This document shows, piece by piece, positions 40,173 through 51,200 of a DNA stretch of 64,000 bases (within the stretch, counting starts at the first letter, position 1; the number at the start of each line of letters is the position of its first letter). Source of the DNA: an uncultured Bacteroidaceae bacterium. Lineage in GTDB: Bacteria; Bacteroidota; Bacteroidia; Bacteroidales; Bacteroidaceae. The notes below the pieces were generated by a model. The model worked only from the letters and a program-made list of their open reading frames with translations. It was not told the DNA's origin and searched no databases. The translations under genes and the position numbers were made by a program. The DNA is taken from the NCBI GenBank assembly GCA_905234605.1, contig CAJOIE010000010.1, forward strand, positions 82,458 through 146,457, given 5' to 3'.

Positions 40173-43025
40173 TCACCTTCCGTCCTTCAGTTCAAGCCTA
40201 TAGTGTCCTGAGCCGCAAAGAAGGCTGACATAGCCATTGGCGTAGCTGATGGCATGAATGCCTTTGGTGCGCGCTGTCACGACACGCCCCTGCTCAAACA
40301 GCTGCCTGCCTGCTGCAACAGGCAGGCATATTACGGCAGGTTCGCCGGCAGGAATCTCTATCTCTATATGCCGTGTGGCTGCCTTGCCTGCGGCTTGTTG
40401 CTGCCGTTTCCATGCTATTCGGATGCGTCCGCGGGGGCACCGTGTGGCCACGTCGAGGCTGTCTAAGTCGGGCGGGAAGTATGGACTGATGTTTATGGCG
40501 AGGGCTCTGTCGGAGTGGTGTGGTTGTGCTGTCGCGGCTGTGTGCGTCGTGGGTATGCTTGCTCCCCATGTTATGCCGGCCAGTGCAGTGTAGAACCACT
40601 CCTCGATGTGGTCCATCATGCAGTGGTTCTGTGAGAAGCGTCCCACGTCCCAATACTCGGGCGTGGTGGTGTAGCCTTGGCGCACCCAGTAGCCGTATGA
40701 CGGGCAGTCGGTCTGATTGGCCATCTGCCATACTATGTCGTTGTGGCCGTAGCGTGCGAGCGACATCAGCACGGGCTTCAGTGCTATCTCTCCCGTGCGT
40801 ACCTTGTAACCGTCGGCCACCACCCGTGCCGCCAGAGCCTGGCCCACGCGCTCCTCCTCGCCGTCGGGCACGAGACCGTAGTACAGCGGCATGGCCAGTT
40901 CGCTCTGGCGTCCCAGTGCATATATGCCCTGTCCGCGGTAGAACTTGGTGTTGAATGCCTGACGTGTGGCGGCAGCCTGTGTGGCAAAGGCCTGTGCGTC
41001 GGCCTCGTGGCTAAGCTCTGCGGCCATCTCGCTCATAGCGCACAGCAGGTGGTAGTAGGTGGTAGTCTCGGTGAATTCGGTCGTCACAGGCGGCTCCACA
41101 CCAGCCGTCTCCTGTCCCCAGTCGGAGAGCACGCTGAGGCTGTTGTCTATGAGGTGGCCAGAGGTGTGGCGCGCGTAGTGTTCCATGAGGCGGCACATGT
41201 CCTTGTAGTAGCGGCGCATGAGGGTGGTGTCGCCATAGTAGCGCCAGCAGCGGTAGGGCACGAGTATTGCTGCTCCACCCCAGTTGGGGTCGTCCACGTA
41301 GACGCGCATGTAGAATGGTGCCACCGATGGTACCATGCCGTCGGCCTGCTGAGCGTCGAAGCAGTCTGTGACCACCTTATGCCAGTATGCCTGCATGTCG
41401 TAGTTGGCTATGAGGGAGACAAACATCTCGTTGGGCACATCGAGCCATCCCAGCTTTTCGCGGTGCGGACAGTCGGTGATGCAGTTGTAGAGCTGCGAGG
41501 CTATGGCGTCGCGGCAGATGGTATGTATGTCGTTGACGAGTTGGTTGCTTGTGGCGAAGTGTCCTGCCTGCTCCACATCGGCACGTATGCGCATGGCCGT
41601 GAATGCCGAGGCGTCGGGCACGTAGTCCAGGCCTACTATCTGCAGGTAGCGCAGGCCGTGGTACATGAACTCGGGTCCCCAGACTTCGTCCTGTCCGGTG
41701 GTGCCGAAGGTGTAGCAGTCGTAGGTGTCGGCGGTGCCGGTGTAGAACTCCTCCATGAGCACCGAGCCGTCGGTGTTGAGGCTCTCGCCTGCACGCAGGC
41801 TTATCTGCTGTCCACGCCGTCCGTGCAGGCGGAAGCGGTATTGTCCGGCATAGTTGCGCCCGAAGTCGACCATCACCAAGTCGTGCCCGCCGCTGCGTGT
41901 CGTGGACACTTTCACGGCCGGCCATTGCTCCACGACGCGCAGATGCTCATGCATACGGCTGCGCAGTGTGCCGTGGCCGCTCACCTGGGCGTGTGGCGAA
42001 GTGAAATGGGGTGTCACCACGGTGGCCTGTGCTTGCGGGCATGGCTGTCTGTCCATGCCGGTGGCTGTCAGGAGGGTGGCATCGTAGTCCTCGCCGCCCC
42101 ACCAGTTGCTGCCGGTGGTGGCTGTGGGGCGTGCGGTCCATGTGGTGTCGGTGCGTAGCGTGTCGGTTGTGCCGTCGGTGTAGGCCACGTGCAACTCGGC
42201 CATCAGTGCCGTCTGTCCGTTGTTAGTAACCTCGCCCTTGGAGAAGCGTCCTGGCAGGAGGTCTATGTCATAGATGCCTCCGGCCAGACGTGCCGTGATT
42301 GTGTTGACAGCCTTGCCGGCGGATGCTGTGTCGCCCGTGTTAGGGTGCATGAGAGCGGTCACGTCGTAGGTGGAGTAGAGCACGGTGTGCTCATACTCGC
42401 TTTCGCCTGGCTCCAGCACGGCATCCGTCACAGGCTGCCCGCTCAGGCTGATGGCTGCCACTCCGAGTGCCGAAGCGTAGAGACGCGCCCTGCTCACGGT
42501 CTTGCCCTCTTGCAGCGTGAATGTGCGCTCCAAGGCCGGCACGGTGTGCATGTGGCCTATGGTGTCTGGTGCGGCTATCCATTGTGCCTGCCAGTCGGTG
42601 GGTGAGAGCATGGCGGTGCCGAAGTGTGCCGATGCCGTGGCAGTGTGCCTGTGGCTGTCGGTAGCGGTGAGTGTCCACGTGTAGTCTGTGCAGCTTTGCA
42701 GCGGCGCACCGGCGTAGGTGGTTGCCGTGCGGCTGCCGTCGGCCTGCTGCGTGCTGTGCCAGAGGGTGCGCCCGTAGCTGTCGGTCACGGTGATGGTGAA
42801 GCGTGTCAGGCGGCAGTCGCGCTCGTCGCAGTCCATTTGCCAACTGAAGGTGGGGGTCGCGATGTCTATGCCGAGGGGCTCATGCAGCGAGCACACCCGC
42901 AGGCAGCTGAGGCGCAGGTGTGTGCCGGCCGCGCTGGCCGTGGACCCGGGCATGGGGCTGACAGCGTGCAGGGTGGTTGTTGCCATCATCAGTGGCAGCG
43001 TGCAGATGGCTATGGTGTGGCGCAT
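40173..43025 (-). CDS. Alpha-L-rhamnosidase, GH78 family
   Basis: A 950-residue secreted enzyme with a Sec signal (MRHTIAICTLPLMMATTTLHA). Beta-sandwich domains occupy roughly 30-430 (SCLRVCSLHEPLGIDIATPT near the start; FGRNYAGQYRFRLHGRRGQQ near 370), and the (alpha/alpha)6 catalytic domain covers about 490-830 with CITDCPHREKLGWLD, whose acidic residues belong to the active site. A closing beta domain follows. It removes terminal alpha-L-rhamnose from pectic rhamnogalacturonan or other rhamnosides. It is the last gene of a minus-strand set (metallophosphoesterase, PL11, GH29, GH78), starting 9 bases after the GH29 stop. Confidence 0.9.
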   Translation of the reverse strand: MRHTIAICTLPLMMATTTLHAVSPMPGSTASAAGTHLRLSCLRVCSLHEPLGIDIATPTFSWQMDCDERDCRLTRFTITVTDSYGRTLWHSTQQADGSRTATTYAGAPLQSCTDYTWTLTATDSHRHTATASAHFGTAMLSPTDWQAQWIAAPDTIGHMHTVPALERTFTLQEGKTVSRARLYASALGVAAISLSGQPVTDAVLEPGESEYEHTVLYSTYDVTALMHPNTGDTASAGKAVNTITARLAGGIYDIDLLPGRFSKGEVTNNGQTALMAELHVAYTDGTTDTLRTDTTWTARPTATTGSNWWGGEDYDATLLTATGMDRQPCPQAQATVVTPHFTSPHAQVSGHGTLRSRMHEHLRVVEQWPAVKVSTTRSGGHDLVMVDFGRNYAGQYRFRLHGRRGQQISLRAGESLNTDGSVLMEEFYTGTADTYDCYTFGTTGQDEVWGPEFMYHGLRYLQIVGLDYVPDASAFTAMRIRADVEQAGHFATSNQLVNDIHTICRDAIASQLYNCITDCPHREKLGWLDVPNEMFVSLIANYDMQAYWHKVVTDCFDAQQADGMVPSVAPFYMRVYVDDPNWGGAAILVPYRCWRYYGDTTLMRRYYKDMCRLMEHYARHTSGHLIDNSLSVLSDWGQETAGVEPPVTTEFTETTTYYHLLCAMSEMAAELSHEADAQAFATQAAATRQAFNTKFYRGQGIYALGRQSELAMPLYYGLVPDGEEERVGQALAARVVADGYKVRTGEIALKPVLMSLARYGHNDIVWQMANQTDCPSYGYWVRQGYTTTPEYWDVGRFSQNHCMMDHIEEWFYTALAGITWGASIPTTHTAATAQPHHSDRALAINISPYFPPDLDSLDVATRCPRGRIRIAWKRQQQAAGKAATRHIEIEIPAGEPAVICLPVAAGRQLFEQGRVVTARTKGIHAISYANGYVSLLCGSGHYRLELKDGR

Positions 43026-43034
43026 GGCGGCGGG

Positions 43035-44639
43035 CTACTTTATCTCGAGTACAGGTGCGATGTCGTTGCATGGTGTCGGCGGCAGGGTTACGATGAGACC
43101 CTGTGCTGTCTGGCGGAAGGGCACACGGCCGTGCCCGAGCAGGCGCACGCGTCGCACGCGTCGGTCGCAGTGTGGCGAGTCGGTGCCGAGGGAGCGTATG
43201 GTCGCCTCCTGCGTTTCTGGCCAGCGCAGGATGGTGGCATATAGCAGCCGGCCTTTCCGTGTGAAGCGTATGTCCTGTGCCGAGTAGTTGTTGCGCTCGT
43301 TGAAACCCTGTGCCGTGAGCGGAGTGGCATTGTCGGCCAACGGCCCCTCGCCGAAGGTGCGCCAGGGGCGTGTGCCGTAGATGCTTGCGCTGTTCTGATC
43401 CATCCACGCCTTGATGCCGTGGAGCACGTGGCGCTCACGCTCGTCGATGCTGCCATCGCCGCGCATGGGCACACTCAGGAGCAGGTTGCCGTTCTTGCTG
43501 ACCACGTCCACCAGCATGTCCACCACTTGCTGTGCCGTCTTGTAGCCGTTGCGCTGATAGAGTCCGCGGTCGTAGTGCCACTGGCCAATGCATGTGCACG
43601 TCTGCCAGTAGCGCTCCTGTATTCGGTCGGGGGTGCCGCGTTCCACGTCCCATAGCAGGGCGCGTTTCTGCTCCTCGCTGAGTATCTTGCCCATGGCCAC
43701 CACTTGCTGCCGGCCGTGGTGGGCGGCGGCGCTGCGGTTGTAGTAGTGGCTCAGGATGGTGAGACCCACGCTATCGTCGGTTCCGTAGAAGGGTAGCACG
43801 GTGTCGTCGAAGTAGAGCATGTCGGGCGCATAGGCATCTATGCATTGCAGCACGCGGTTGAGGAATTTCTGCTTGTAGGCTGCCGAGGGCTGTGCCGCCC
43901 CGCTCGCCCATCCCCACTGGCTGTGTATGCTGCCTTCGCGCTCCCATCCCTGACTGGGCTCATGGTGCTGTGCGTAGAGTTCCTGCGGGTCGTAGCCCTC
44001 CCACCACGTGCCCTTGCCGTCGGCCAGGGTGAGGTTGCCGTCGTATCGCTGCGACCCTTCGAGCCACGTCCACGCGTGGCTGCCGTGCATGGATATGCCG
44101 AGCGGCAGGCCATGCCGATGGCATGCTGCTGCCCACTCGCCCACGATGTCGCGGCAGGGACCCATGTTGACGGAGTTCCACTCCTGGTAGGGCGAGTCCC
44201 AGAGGTCGAAGTTGTCGTGGTGCTGACCCAGGGTGAAGAAATAGCGTGCACCTACGCTTTTGTAGAGGGCGACGAGAGCCTCGGGATCCCATGCCTCGGC
44301 GCGCCATGCGTGGATGAGGTCCTTGAGCCCGAAGACTGCGGGGTCGCCGTAGTGCTCCTTGTGGTAGCGGTTCTGCCAGTGCCCGTCGTAGTACATGTGG
44401 CGGGCATACCAGTCGCCTGCCTCTGCCTGACACTGTGGCCCCCAGTGTGCCCAGATGCCGAACTTGGCATCTTTGAACCATTCGGGGCATTGCCACGCTT
44501 CGAGACTTTCCCATGTTGGGGCAAACGGGCCCTGAGCCACCGCGACATCGGTCTGTGGTGCTGTGTGCTTGCGTGTCTGGGCTGCAAGGGTGATGGCCAG
44601 CATGCAGGTGGCCATGAGGGTGCATGTGTTTTTTCGCAT
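43035..44639 (-). CDS. Alpha-L-fucosidase, GH29 family
   Basis: A 534-residue secreted enzyme; MRKNTCTLMATCMLAITLAA is the signal peptide and fixes the start at 44639, since the open frame beyond it has no such signal and runs into repeats. GH29 features are WFKDAKFGIWAHWGPQ near the start, YFFTLGQHHDNFDLW, and DAYAPDMLYFDDTVLP near 265-275 with the probable nucleophile Asp. It releases alpha-L-fucose, which occurs on rhamnogalacturonan side chains and host glycans. It lies 9 bases ahead of the GH78 gene and is separated from the PL11 gene by a paired palindromic repeat. Confidence 0.9.
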   Translation of the reverse strand: MRKNTCTLMATCMLAITLAAQTRKHTAPQTDVAVAQGPFAPTWESLEAWQCPEWFKDAKFGIWAHWGPQCQAEAGDWYARHMYYDGHWQNRYHKEHYGDPAVFGLKDLIHAWRAEAWDPEALVALYKSVGARYFFTLGQHHDNFDLWDSPYQEWNSVNMGPCRDIVGEWAAACHRHGLPLGISMHGSHAWTWLEGSQRYDGNLTLADGKGTWWEGYDPQELYAQHHEPSQGWEREGSIHSQWGWASGAAQPSAAYKQKFLNRVLQCIDAYAPDMLYFDDTVLPFYGTDDSVGLTILSHYYNRSAAAHHGRQQVVAMGKILSEEQKRALLWDVERGTPDRIQERYWQTCTCIGQWHYDRGLYQRNGYKTAQQVVDMLVDVVSKNGNLLLSVPMRGDGSIDERERHVLHGIKAWMDQNSASIYGTRPWRTFGEGPLADNATPLTAQGFNERNNYSAQDIRFTRKGRLLYATILRWPETQEATIRSLGTDSPHCDRRVRRVRLLGHGRVPFRQTAQGLIVTLPPTPCNDIAPVLEIK

Positions 44640-44658
44640 AGGTGCGGAGCTGTGTGTG

Positions 44659-44742
44659 AACACCCTGCATGGTGCTGGCGCGCACGGTGCAGGGTGTCTG
44701 TGTTCACCCTGCATGGTGGCGGGCTTCCACGGTGCAGGGTGT
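44659..44742. repeat. Two tandem copies of a palindromic CACCCTGCATGGTG repeat
   Basis: Each copy has CACCCTGCATGGTG, about 10 bases, then CACGGTGCAGGGTG, so each can fold into a stem-loop; copies lie at about 44659-44697 and 44703-44742. Related words recur at 58004-58086 and around 35671-35690. Confidence 0.75.
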
Positions 44743-44746
44743 AGGT

Positions 44747-47700
44747 TTAACGGATTGCTATTTTGCGTCTGCCCACGATGTAGATGCCTCGGCGCATGGT
44801 GCGCACGGCGCGTCCGCTGAGGTCGCGCGCCGTTGGGTGTGTGAGCGGTGATGGTGCCTGTGCCACGGGCAGTGTCGATGGCTGCCAGGTGGACGTGATG
44901 TCGTCGATGGCTGTGGCTATTGGTGTCTCGACATAGACGCGTATGTTGTCGACGCGTGCGGCGCAGTTGTAGCGTCCTGCCAGATAGTAGAGGCCTCCCA
45001 CGGCGGTGCCTGAGCTTTGGGGCAGCGTGTAGGTGCCTGTGGCGAGCACTGCCTGGTCGGAGCGTCGGCGCAGGGTGTAGGCCACGCTGCGTGCCTCGGT
45101 GTCTACCTCGAGGTGCGCCGTGAGCCATTCGCCGGAGGGTAGCTCTACGGTGGTTGCTGCGTCGCCGTTGACCACGTAGGTGGTGCGTGCATCATTGGAG
45201 CTCGTGAGGTCGAGCAGATAGTGTGCGCCGGCGTTGTTGTCGCGGTAGTTGGTCCAGCTGTTGGGGCCTGTGAAGGTGCCGGTGGAGGTGCACACGGCAA
45301 ACTCCGACCCCTCTCTGTTGCCTGGCGTGAGGGCAAAGTCCACGTCGGCGTAGTAGCTGCTGTATGCTTCCAGGGCGGGCACGCTGAATGTGCTGTAGCA
45401 GTAGCGGGTGTTGGTCGAGGCGTTGCCCTGGAAGAGTATGTACTTTGTGGCGTCGGTCTGTAGCGACAGGTTGGCGGAGGCGTTGGGTGAGTTCCAGGCT
45501 GAGGCGTCGGTGGCCTGCTCATAGTCCTGCGTGTAGAGGTAGGTGCACTCGGTGGCGTTGGGGTCGTGGGCCACGCACACGTTGTCCACGGCCATGCGGC
45601 TGCTGTAGCGCCCGCACAGGCAGTAGAGGCCGGCCAGCTCGTGGCTCGTGGCATCGGGCAGCGTGTATGTGCCCGTGGCGAGCACGTTGCCCCAGGTGCG
45701 GCTTGTGATGCGGTAGGCGACGGTGCGGTTCTTGCCGTCCACATCGAGACGCACGTGGCACCATGAGTCGGCAGGGATGACAGCCGTCTCGGCTGCGTTC
45801 TGGTTGATGGTCCACGTGGTGCTGTAGGCTCCGGCGTTGAGGTCGAGGAGGTAGTGTGCGCCACCGTTGAGGTCGGTGTAGTACTTGTTGTCCAGATTGC
45901 GGCCGGTGTATGTGCCGCCCTGTGCCATCACGGCAAACTCGGTGGCGTCCTTGGTGCCGGCAGCGAGGCGCAGGTCGAAGGTGAGGACGTAGCGCTCAAG
46001 GCCTCCTGCGGTGAACAGGGTGTAGCCCGAGCGCGAGTTGAGCGTGGCGTGGCCTTCGAAGCGGATGTAGCGTGTGTCGTCGGTGGCCAGCCAGATGCGG
46101 TCCTGTGCGTTGGGGGAGACCCACGATGAGGCATCGGTGGCCTGCTCGTAGTCCTGCTTGTAGATGCTGACGAACTCGCTCTCGGGCGTCACGTCGCCGG
46201 CTGTCTCGGCAAAGAGGTCGGGCAGGTAGTAGCCCAGATGCGGCGGCTGGTTGTAGGCCGTCTGCTGCCATGCCACGCCGAGGCGGTATACATGGTCGTG
46301 CATGAGCGTAGGCACGCGGTATGTCGTGGGCACGTTGGTGGTGAAGATGTTGAGCACCGAGGGGTCGTTGGCATCGTAGTAGATGATCTCTTCGCGCCAG
46401 TCGCCGAAGAGGTCGCACATCAGGTTGGGGGTGTGCTTGGTGCTGTTGCAGTCCTGCGACGCACCATAGTTGTAGAGCGTGAGCAGGCGGCTCACACCGG
46501 TGTCTGCCACCTTCTCGAGTTTCTTGTCGTCGAGCAGCTCGTCGTGCAGGTCGCCGTCCCAATATATGCGGAAGTTGACGGAGGTGCTGACGCTCGACAC
46601 CGACTCGCCCGTGACGGCACTGCGCAGCGAGCGGTCGTCGGTGGAGCAGAACTCGAAGCCGCGGCTGTCGCCGATGAGGTCGGCGGCGAGGCCGCGTCCG
46701 TTGTCCACTCCGCTGTTGCCGCCGCAAAGGAGCACCTCGCCGGTGGCAGCGTCATGCAGGTCCCACGAGTAGGTGCCCTTATCCTCGTGCACCTGGAAGA
46801 GTTCCAGTCCCGGTCGGTCGGGCATGAGGTCGGAGAGGTGTATTGCATCGCCGTGTCCGAAGCCAGTGGCGTAGAGCAGGCGTCCGTCGTGGTCCACGGC
46901 AGCCGAGCCGTAGACAATCTCGTCGCGCCCGTCGCCGTCGACGTCGGCAACCGACAGGTTGTGGTTGCCGTTGCCGTAGAGCGTGGCACTGCCGGAGCCC
47001 GACGTGGGGCTGCTGTGGGAGTAGGTCTTGCTGCTGCCCTGTGCGTCGGTCACCGTGACACTCGTCTTGGAAGTGCTGGCGTGGACCCACTTGGTGGCGA
47101 GCTGCTGCCCGTCGAAGTCCACGGCCCAGACGTAGGCCTTGGTGTAGTAGCCGCGGCACATCACGGCCGAGGGCCGCGCCGTGGGGCCGTCGAGGTAGGC
47201 CACGGCGGCGAGGAAACGGTCGCAGCGGTTGCCGTAGCTGTCGCCCCAGAAGCTGCTGCTGGAGCCCGATGGTGCACCGCCGCCGGCAGTGTCGCCGGCG
47301 CGGTTGGGGCGGTAGTAGATGGTGTGGAGCGCACGCCCCGTCTGTCCATCGAAGACACTCAGATACTCAGGACCCGAGAGCACATAGCCGCTCGAGTTGC
47401 GGTAGTCGGTGCTGTTGTCGGTAGCCCCCGCGATGTCGGCATCTGTGGCAGCGAGGCTGACATAGGAGCCGGTGCCGTCGGTGCTGCCGGGGGCGGTCTT
47501 GCATATCAGCTCGGCATGGCCGTCGAGGTCGAAGTCGTAGACGAGAAACTGTGTGTAGTGGGCACCGGCGCGTATGTTGCAGCCCAGGTCGATGCGCCAC
47601 AGCTGTGTGCCGTCCAAGCGGTAGCAGTCGATGTACACATTGCTGGTCTTGCCGCTCTGCGAGTTGTCCTTCGAGTCGCTGGGGTCCCACTTCACGAAGA

Positions 47701-48139
47701 GCTCATACTCGCCGTCGCCGTCCACGTCGCCCACGGAGCAGTCGTTGGGTGTGTAGCCCGTGGCCGGCAGGCTGAGCTGCAGCGTGCGGTAGATGTCGGT
47801 CCAGGGTGTGATAGCCGCGGAGCGCGACACCTCCTTGCCGCCCACCTTGGTGACGACAGTGTAGCGGCTTGAGCTGGTGCCCGCGGCATCGGTGTAGCAG
47901 GTGGCCGTGGCGAGGTCGCGGGCTATCACGGTGCTGCCGCGAAGCACGTCGAAGGTGGTGGCCTCGGCATCGGTGCCGAGATAGCGCCAGCTCACGAAGT
48001 TGCCTTTGCCCGACTGCGAGGGCAGGGCAACGACACCACGGCCCAGTGTCTCGTGGGGCGGGATGCCCGGCTGTGCCACAGCGTGGCGTGCAGGCAGCAG
48101 TGTCAGTGTGGCGAGAGCGAAGAGTGTGTTTGTGTTCAT
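44747..48139 (-). CDS. Rhamnogalacturonan lyase, PL11 family, with duplicated C-terminal beta domain
   Basis: An 1130-residue secreted enzyme with a short signal (MNTNTLFALATLTLLPARHA). The catalytic propeller covers about 25-620: LGRGVVALPSQSGKGNFVSW, SVGDVDGDGEYELFVKWDPS, YDFDLDGHAELICKTAPGS and repeated calcium-binding DxDGDGxxE loops (VADVDGDGRDEIVYG) are characteristic of PL11. Two homologous domains of about 200 residues follow (each opens YKQDYEQATDAS or YTQDYEQATDAS and contains GAHYLLDL and LATGTYTLP), probably carbohydrate-binding or spacer modules. The end DLSGRAVRTMRRGIYIVG then RRKIAIR is the Prevotella-type tail. It cleaves the rhamnogalacturonan-I backbone; GH29 and GH78 downstream would trim the products. 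Confidence 0.92.
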   Translation of the reverse strand: MNTNTLFALATLTLLPARHAVAQPGIPPHETLGRGVVALPSQSGKGNFVSWRYLGTDAEATTFDVLRGSTVIARDLATATCYTDAAGTSSSRYTVVTKVGGKEVSRSAAITPWTDIYRTLQLSLPATGYTPNDCSVGDVDGDGEYELFVKWDPSDSKDNSQSGKTSNVYIDCYRLDGTQLWRIDLGCNIRAGAHYTQFLVYDFDLDGHAELICKTAPGSTDGTGSYVSLAATDADIAGATDNSTDYRNSSGYVLSGPEYLSVFDGQTGRALHTIYYRPNRAGDTAGGGAPSGSSSSFWGDSYGNRCDRFLAAVAYLDGPTARPSAVMCRGYYTKAYVWAVDFDGQQLATKWVHASTSKTSVTVTDAQGSSKTYSHSSPTSGSGSATLYGNGNHNLSVADVDGDGRDEIVYGSAAVDHDGRLLYATGFGHGDAIHLSDLMPDRPGLELFQVHEDKGTYSWDLHDAATGEVLLCGGNSGVDNGRGLAADLIGDSRGFEFCSTDDRSLRSAVTGESVSSVSTSVNFRIYWDGDLHDELLDDKKLEKVADTGVSRLLTLYNYGASQDCNSTKHTPNLMCDLFGDWREEIIYYDANDPSVLNIFTTNVPTTYRVPTLMHDHVYRLGVAWQQTAYNQPPHLGYYLPDLFAETAGDVTPESEFVSIYKQDYEQATDASSWVSPNAQDRIWLATDDTRYIRFEGHATLNSRSGYTLFTAGGLERYVLTFDLRLAAGTKDATEFAVMAQGGTYTGRNLDNKYYTDLNGGAHYLLDLNAGAYSTTWTINQNAAETAVIPADSWCHVRLDVDGKNRTVAYRITSRTWGNVLATGTYTLPDATSHELAGLYCLCGRYSSRMAVDNVCVAHDPNATECTYLYTQDYEQATDASAWNSPNASANLSLQTDATKYILFQGNASTNTRYCYSTFSVPALEAYSSYYADVDFALTPGNREGSEFAVCTSTGTFTGPNSWTNYRDNNAGAHYLLDLTSSNDARTTYVVNGDAATTVELPSGEWLTAHLEVDTEARSVAYTLRRRSDQAVLATGTYTLPQSSGTAVGGLYYLAGRYNCAARVDNIRVYVETPIATAIDDITSTWQPSTLPVAQAPSPLTHPTARDLSGRAVRTMRRGIYIVGRRKIAIR

Positions 48140-48201
48140 GGGTGTAGGTGGGCTGATGTCGTTACGCCGTTATATCGTTATTCTGGTATGTTGATGGTCG
48201 G

Positions 48202-51200
48202 TCACTTCACCACCACTTTCCTTCTGCCTGCGATGTATATGCCATGGCGGGCAGGCACAGCCACACGGCGGCCGCCGAGGTCGTGGAGCACAGTGGTGAC
48301 ATGTGTGATTGTGCCTTCGGCTGGTGATATGCCGGTTGATATGTCGGTGCTCAGTGTGTAGCTGCCGGCACCGGCGTCTGTGCGGCGGAACACGGCGCGG
48401 TAGGGTGGCACGGTGATGTCGGTCGTGGCAGCCACGAGCTGGCCCTGCACGAGCTGGTAGGCACCTGCACTTGCCGTGATGGCGGCCTCGCTGGTGTTGC
48501 CAATGGCGGTCCATGGCGTGGCGGGCTCGGTGGCGATGCCCGGGGTGGGAGGAGTGCAGATGTCCACGTCGGTGGCCTCGATGGTGAAGCTGCTGCCATC
48601 AGGTGTGGTGATGATGGCTGGCGTGTAGGCCTCGGCACTGCGCATGAGGGTGAGCAGCACCTTGTCGCCGCTCTCCTCGGCGATGGCACAGACACCGCAG
48701 CCTTCGTCGCTCTGCACCTGGAATGGCAGGCACAGGGTGTGCCAGGTGCCGCTCTCCTCGCGTGTGTAGGTGGCCTGTGCGGCATGGAAGCTGTCGGCGA
48801 TGGTTATCGGAGTGCCGTCGCTGATGCGCAGGCTGGCACACTGGCCGTCCACGATGACGTTGTGCTGTTGTGCCAGCTGTGTGGCCGACGTTGCCGTGAT
48901 GAGCTGGTTGTCAACGAGCGGATAGAGCACTACGCCGCGTGCCGCGGCATAGCTGGTGGCTGTGGCATCGAAGGTGGCGGCACGGGCACCGCCCCAGTAG
49001 TAGTCCTGCCGTAGGCGCGAGGCAGCCACCTCGTCGGCACCGTCGGCACCCAGATACTCAAGCTTGAGGTTCTTGACCTGATAGTAGCCGCGGTCGGAGC
49101 GTATACCTATGGTGGCTGCGCCCGAGGCCACGCTGAAGGCGCAGCTGTATGTGGCAAAGCCGCCGTCGGCTGCCGCGCCAGCCTCCTCGCTGCGGCCTAT
49201 GCTGCCGGTGTCGCCATAGCCGTAGAGAGCTATGCGCGAGGCGGCGGCAGGCTGGTCGGTCTTCACGTCGGCCGTGAGGCGATAGTTGCCGCTGGGCAGG
49301 CCGCCGACGGTCTGCATCAGCTCGGCACGCGTGATGGTGCCGGCCCAGGCGTTGAACACTCCGGCAGAGGCGTCGACGAAGCAGTCGCGCCATCCGTCGA
49401 GCTCATGCACGAAGGTCCAGCCATCGGGTATCTGCACACGTGAGCCTGAGGCTTCGCCTGTGTATCCTTGGCTGAAGGTGGCGTTGACAATGAGGCCGGT
49501 CATGTCGGGGTCTGTGTCCGCCTGCGTGATACTCTTGCACACGAGGGTGATGTCGTCGGCACTGACGGCACTCTCGGTGGTGCCCACGCCGCCCGTGAAG
49601 CCGAGGCTCAGGGTGAGCAGTGTGGGCTCGGTGAGGGTGAGGTTGTAGGTGCGCAGTGCCCATGCCGTGGTGCTGGCTATGGTGGTGCGGCGGCCGTTGA
49701 GCTCGTAGTAGCATAGGTTGTCGGTGAGGGTGCCGGCGTGCTTGATGCGCAGCTTCAGTGTGTACGTGCCCGCAGGTAGCATGGCCTGCCGCAGTGCCTG
49801 GTCGGTGCAGGTGTAGGCCTGCCATTTGGCGCGTAGATAGATGCTGTGGGCCGTGGGGGCACCATCGTCGGTGCGCTGCCGCAGGTGTATGTACTGGGTG
49901 TTGTCGGCATTGGTGTGCGACACCACATGCAGTGTCCAGCCTGTCTGCGGGTGAACGTTATTGTTGGTGGTGAGGGCGTCGCTCTCGGTGGACTCGAAGT
50001 CGGTGTTCAGGCCGAGCAGCGGTGTGACGTCCACATTGCTGCCGCCGTGGTCGGCAACATAGGTGGCGAGGGTGTTGGCGATGCGTGCCAAGGCCTGGCT
50101 CACGGCGTCCGCTGTCGCTGCGGAGCGCGCTGCCGTGAGGTCGGAGGCAAAGGTCGTGGCATCTAAGTGCTCCACGCCCTGACACAGCAGAGCCAGCTTG
50201 CCGCCGTCGATGCCGGTGGCCGTGGGTGCGAGGGTGGGGCAGGAGGTATCATGGTAGCCGCTGTGGTTGGTCTCGGAGAAGTGCACGCGCTGCACCTCGA
50301 CCACGCCTGTGCCCTGCTTGCACAGCACGAGGTAGCCACCGGCCAGGCCGCCGTTGCTGCGGCCTGTGGCGGCTACGGTGTAGTCGGTGATGCCGCGGAA
50401 GGTGTTCTGCGCGTAGCTGTGCGTGTGGCCGGAGAAGTGCACGGGGTTCTTCGTCAGCAGCATGATGTCGGCATAGCGGTTCTTCTTCTTCAGGGCGTAG
50501 GCCTGTGCGTTGCTGTCGCTGTTATAGGCACCGAGGTCGAGGTCGGTGCCGTAGGCCGAGCTGTCGGTGGTCTTGATGTAGAGGCCCACATCGTTCTGGT
50601 CGAGCCACCAACGGTCGCAGTCGGAGCCGGCGAGCAGCGGGTAGTGCTGTGTGAAGACGGAGGGCTCATCGGCATGGGCTCTGACAAAGGTCTCGAAGGC
50701 ATCCACCACGCCGTCGGGGGCGTAGTATGTGGCAGCGGTGAAGAGTGAGGGCTTGGTGTAGGGCTTCTGGAACCAGTAGGTCTGTCCGCAGTAGAAGCGC
50801 ACACCTTTATACTTGAAGGTGAAGGGCTTGGCCTGCGTGCGCGACGAGCCGTCGGTGATTTGCTGATAGTCGGTGATGTTGCCGCCGGCGAGCGTGACGG
50901 CCTGTGAGCAGTAGTCCTCCACGATGCCGCGCGCCACGTCGTTGCAGTATGAGCCGCCATCGTTCCAGCCGTAGGTGAGGCCTTTGTCGGGGCTGTTGCC
51001 TGTCCAGTAGTCGGGCACCAGGTCGTGGTTGCCGCATATAGTGATGAAGGGTATGCCGGCATCAAGGAGTGGCTGGTGGGCACTGCGGAAGTTGCTGCCG
51101 CTCTTCTCGCTGTCCTGATCCATGTCGCCGAGGCTAATGGCGAGCTCCACGCGGGGCACATAGCCTGGCAGGGCGGCGAAGCTGAAGTGTGGACCGTCGG

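Noticed and set aside
46238..47872. 544-codon plus-strand frame
   Set aside because: Antisense shadow of the PL11 lyase, whose motifs are unmistakable on the other strand.
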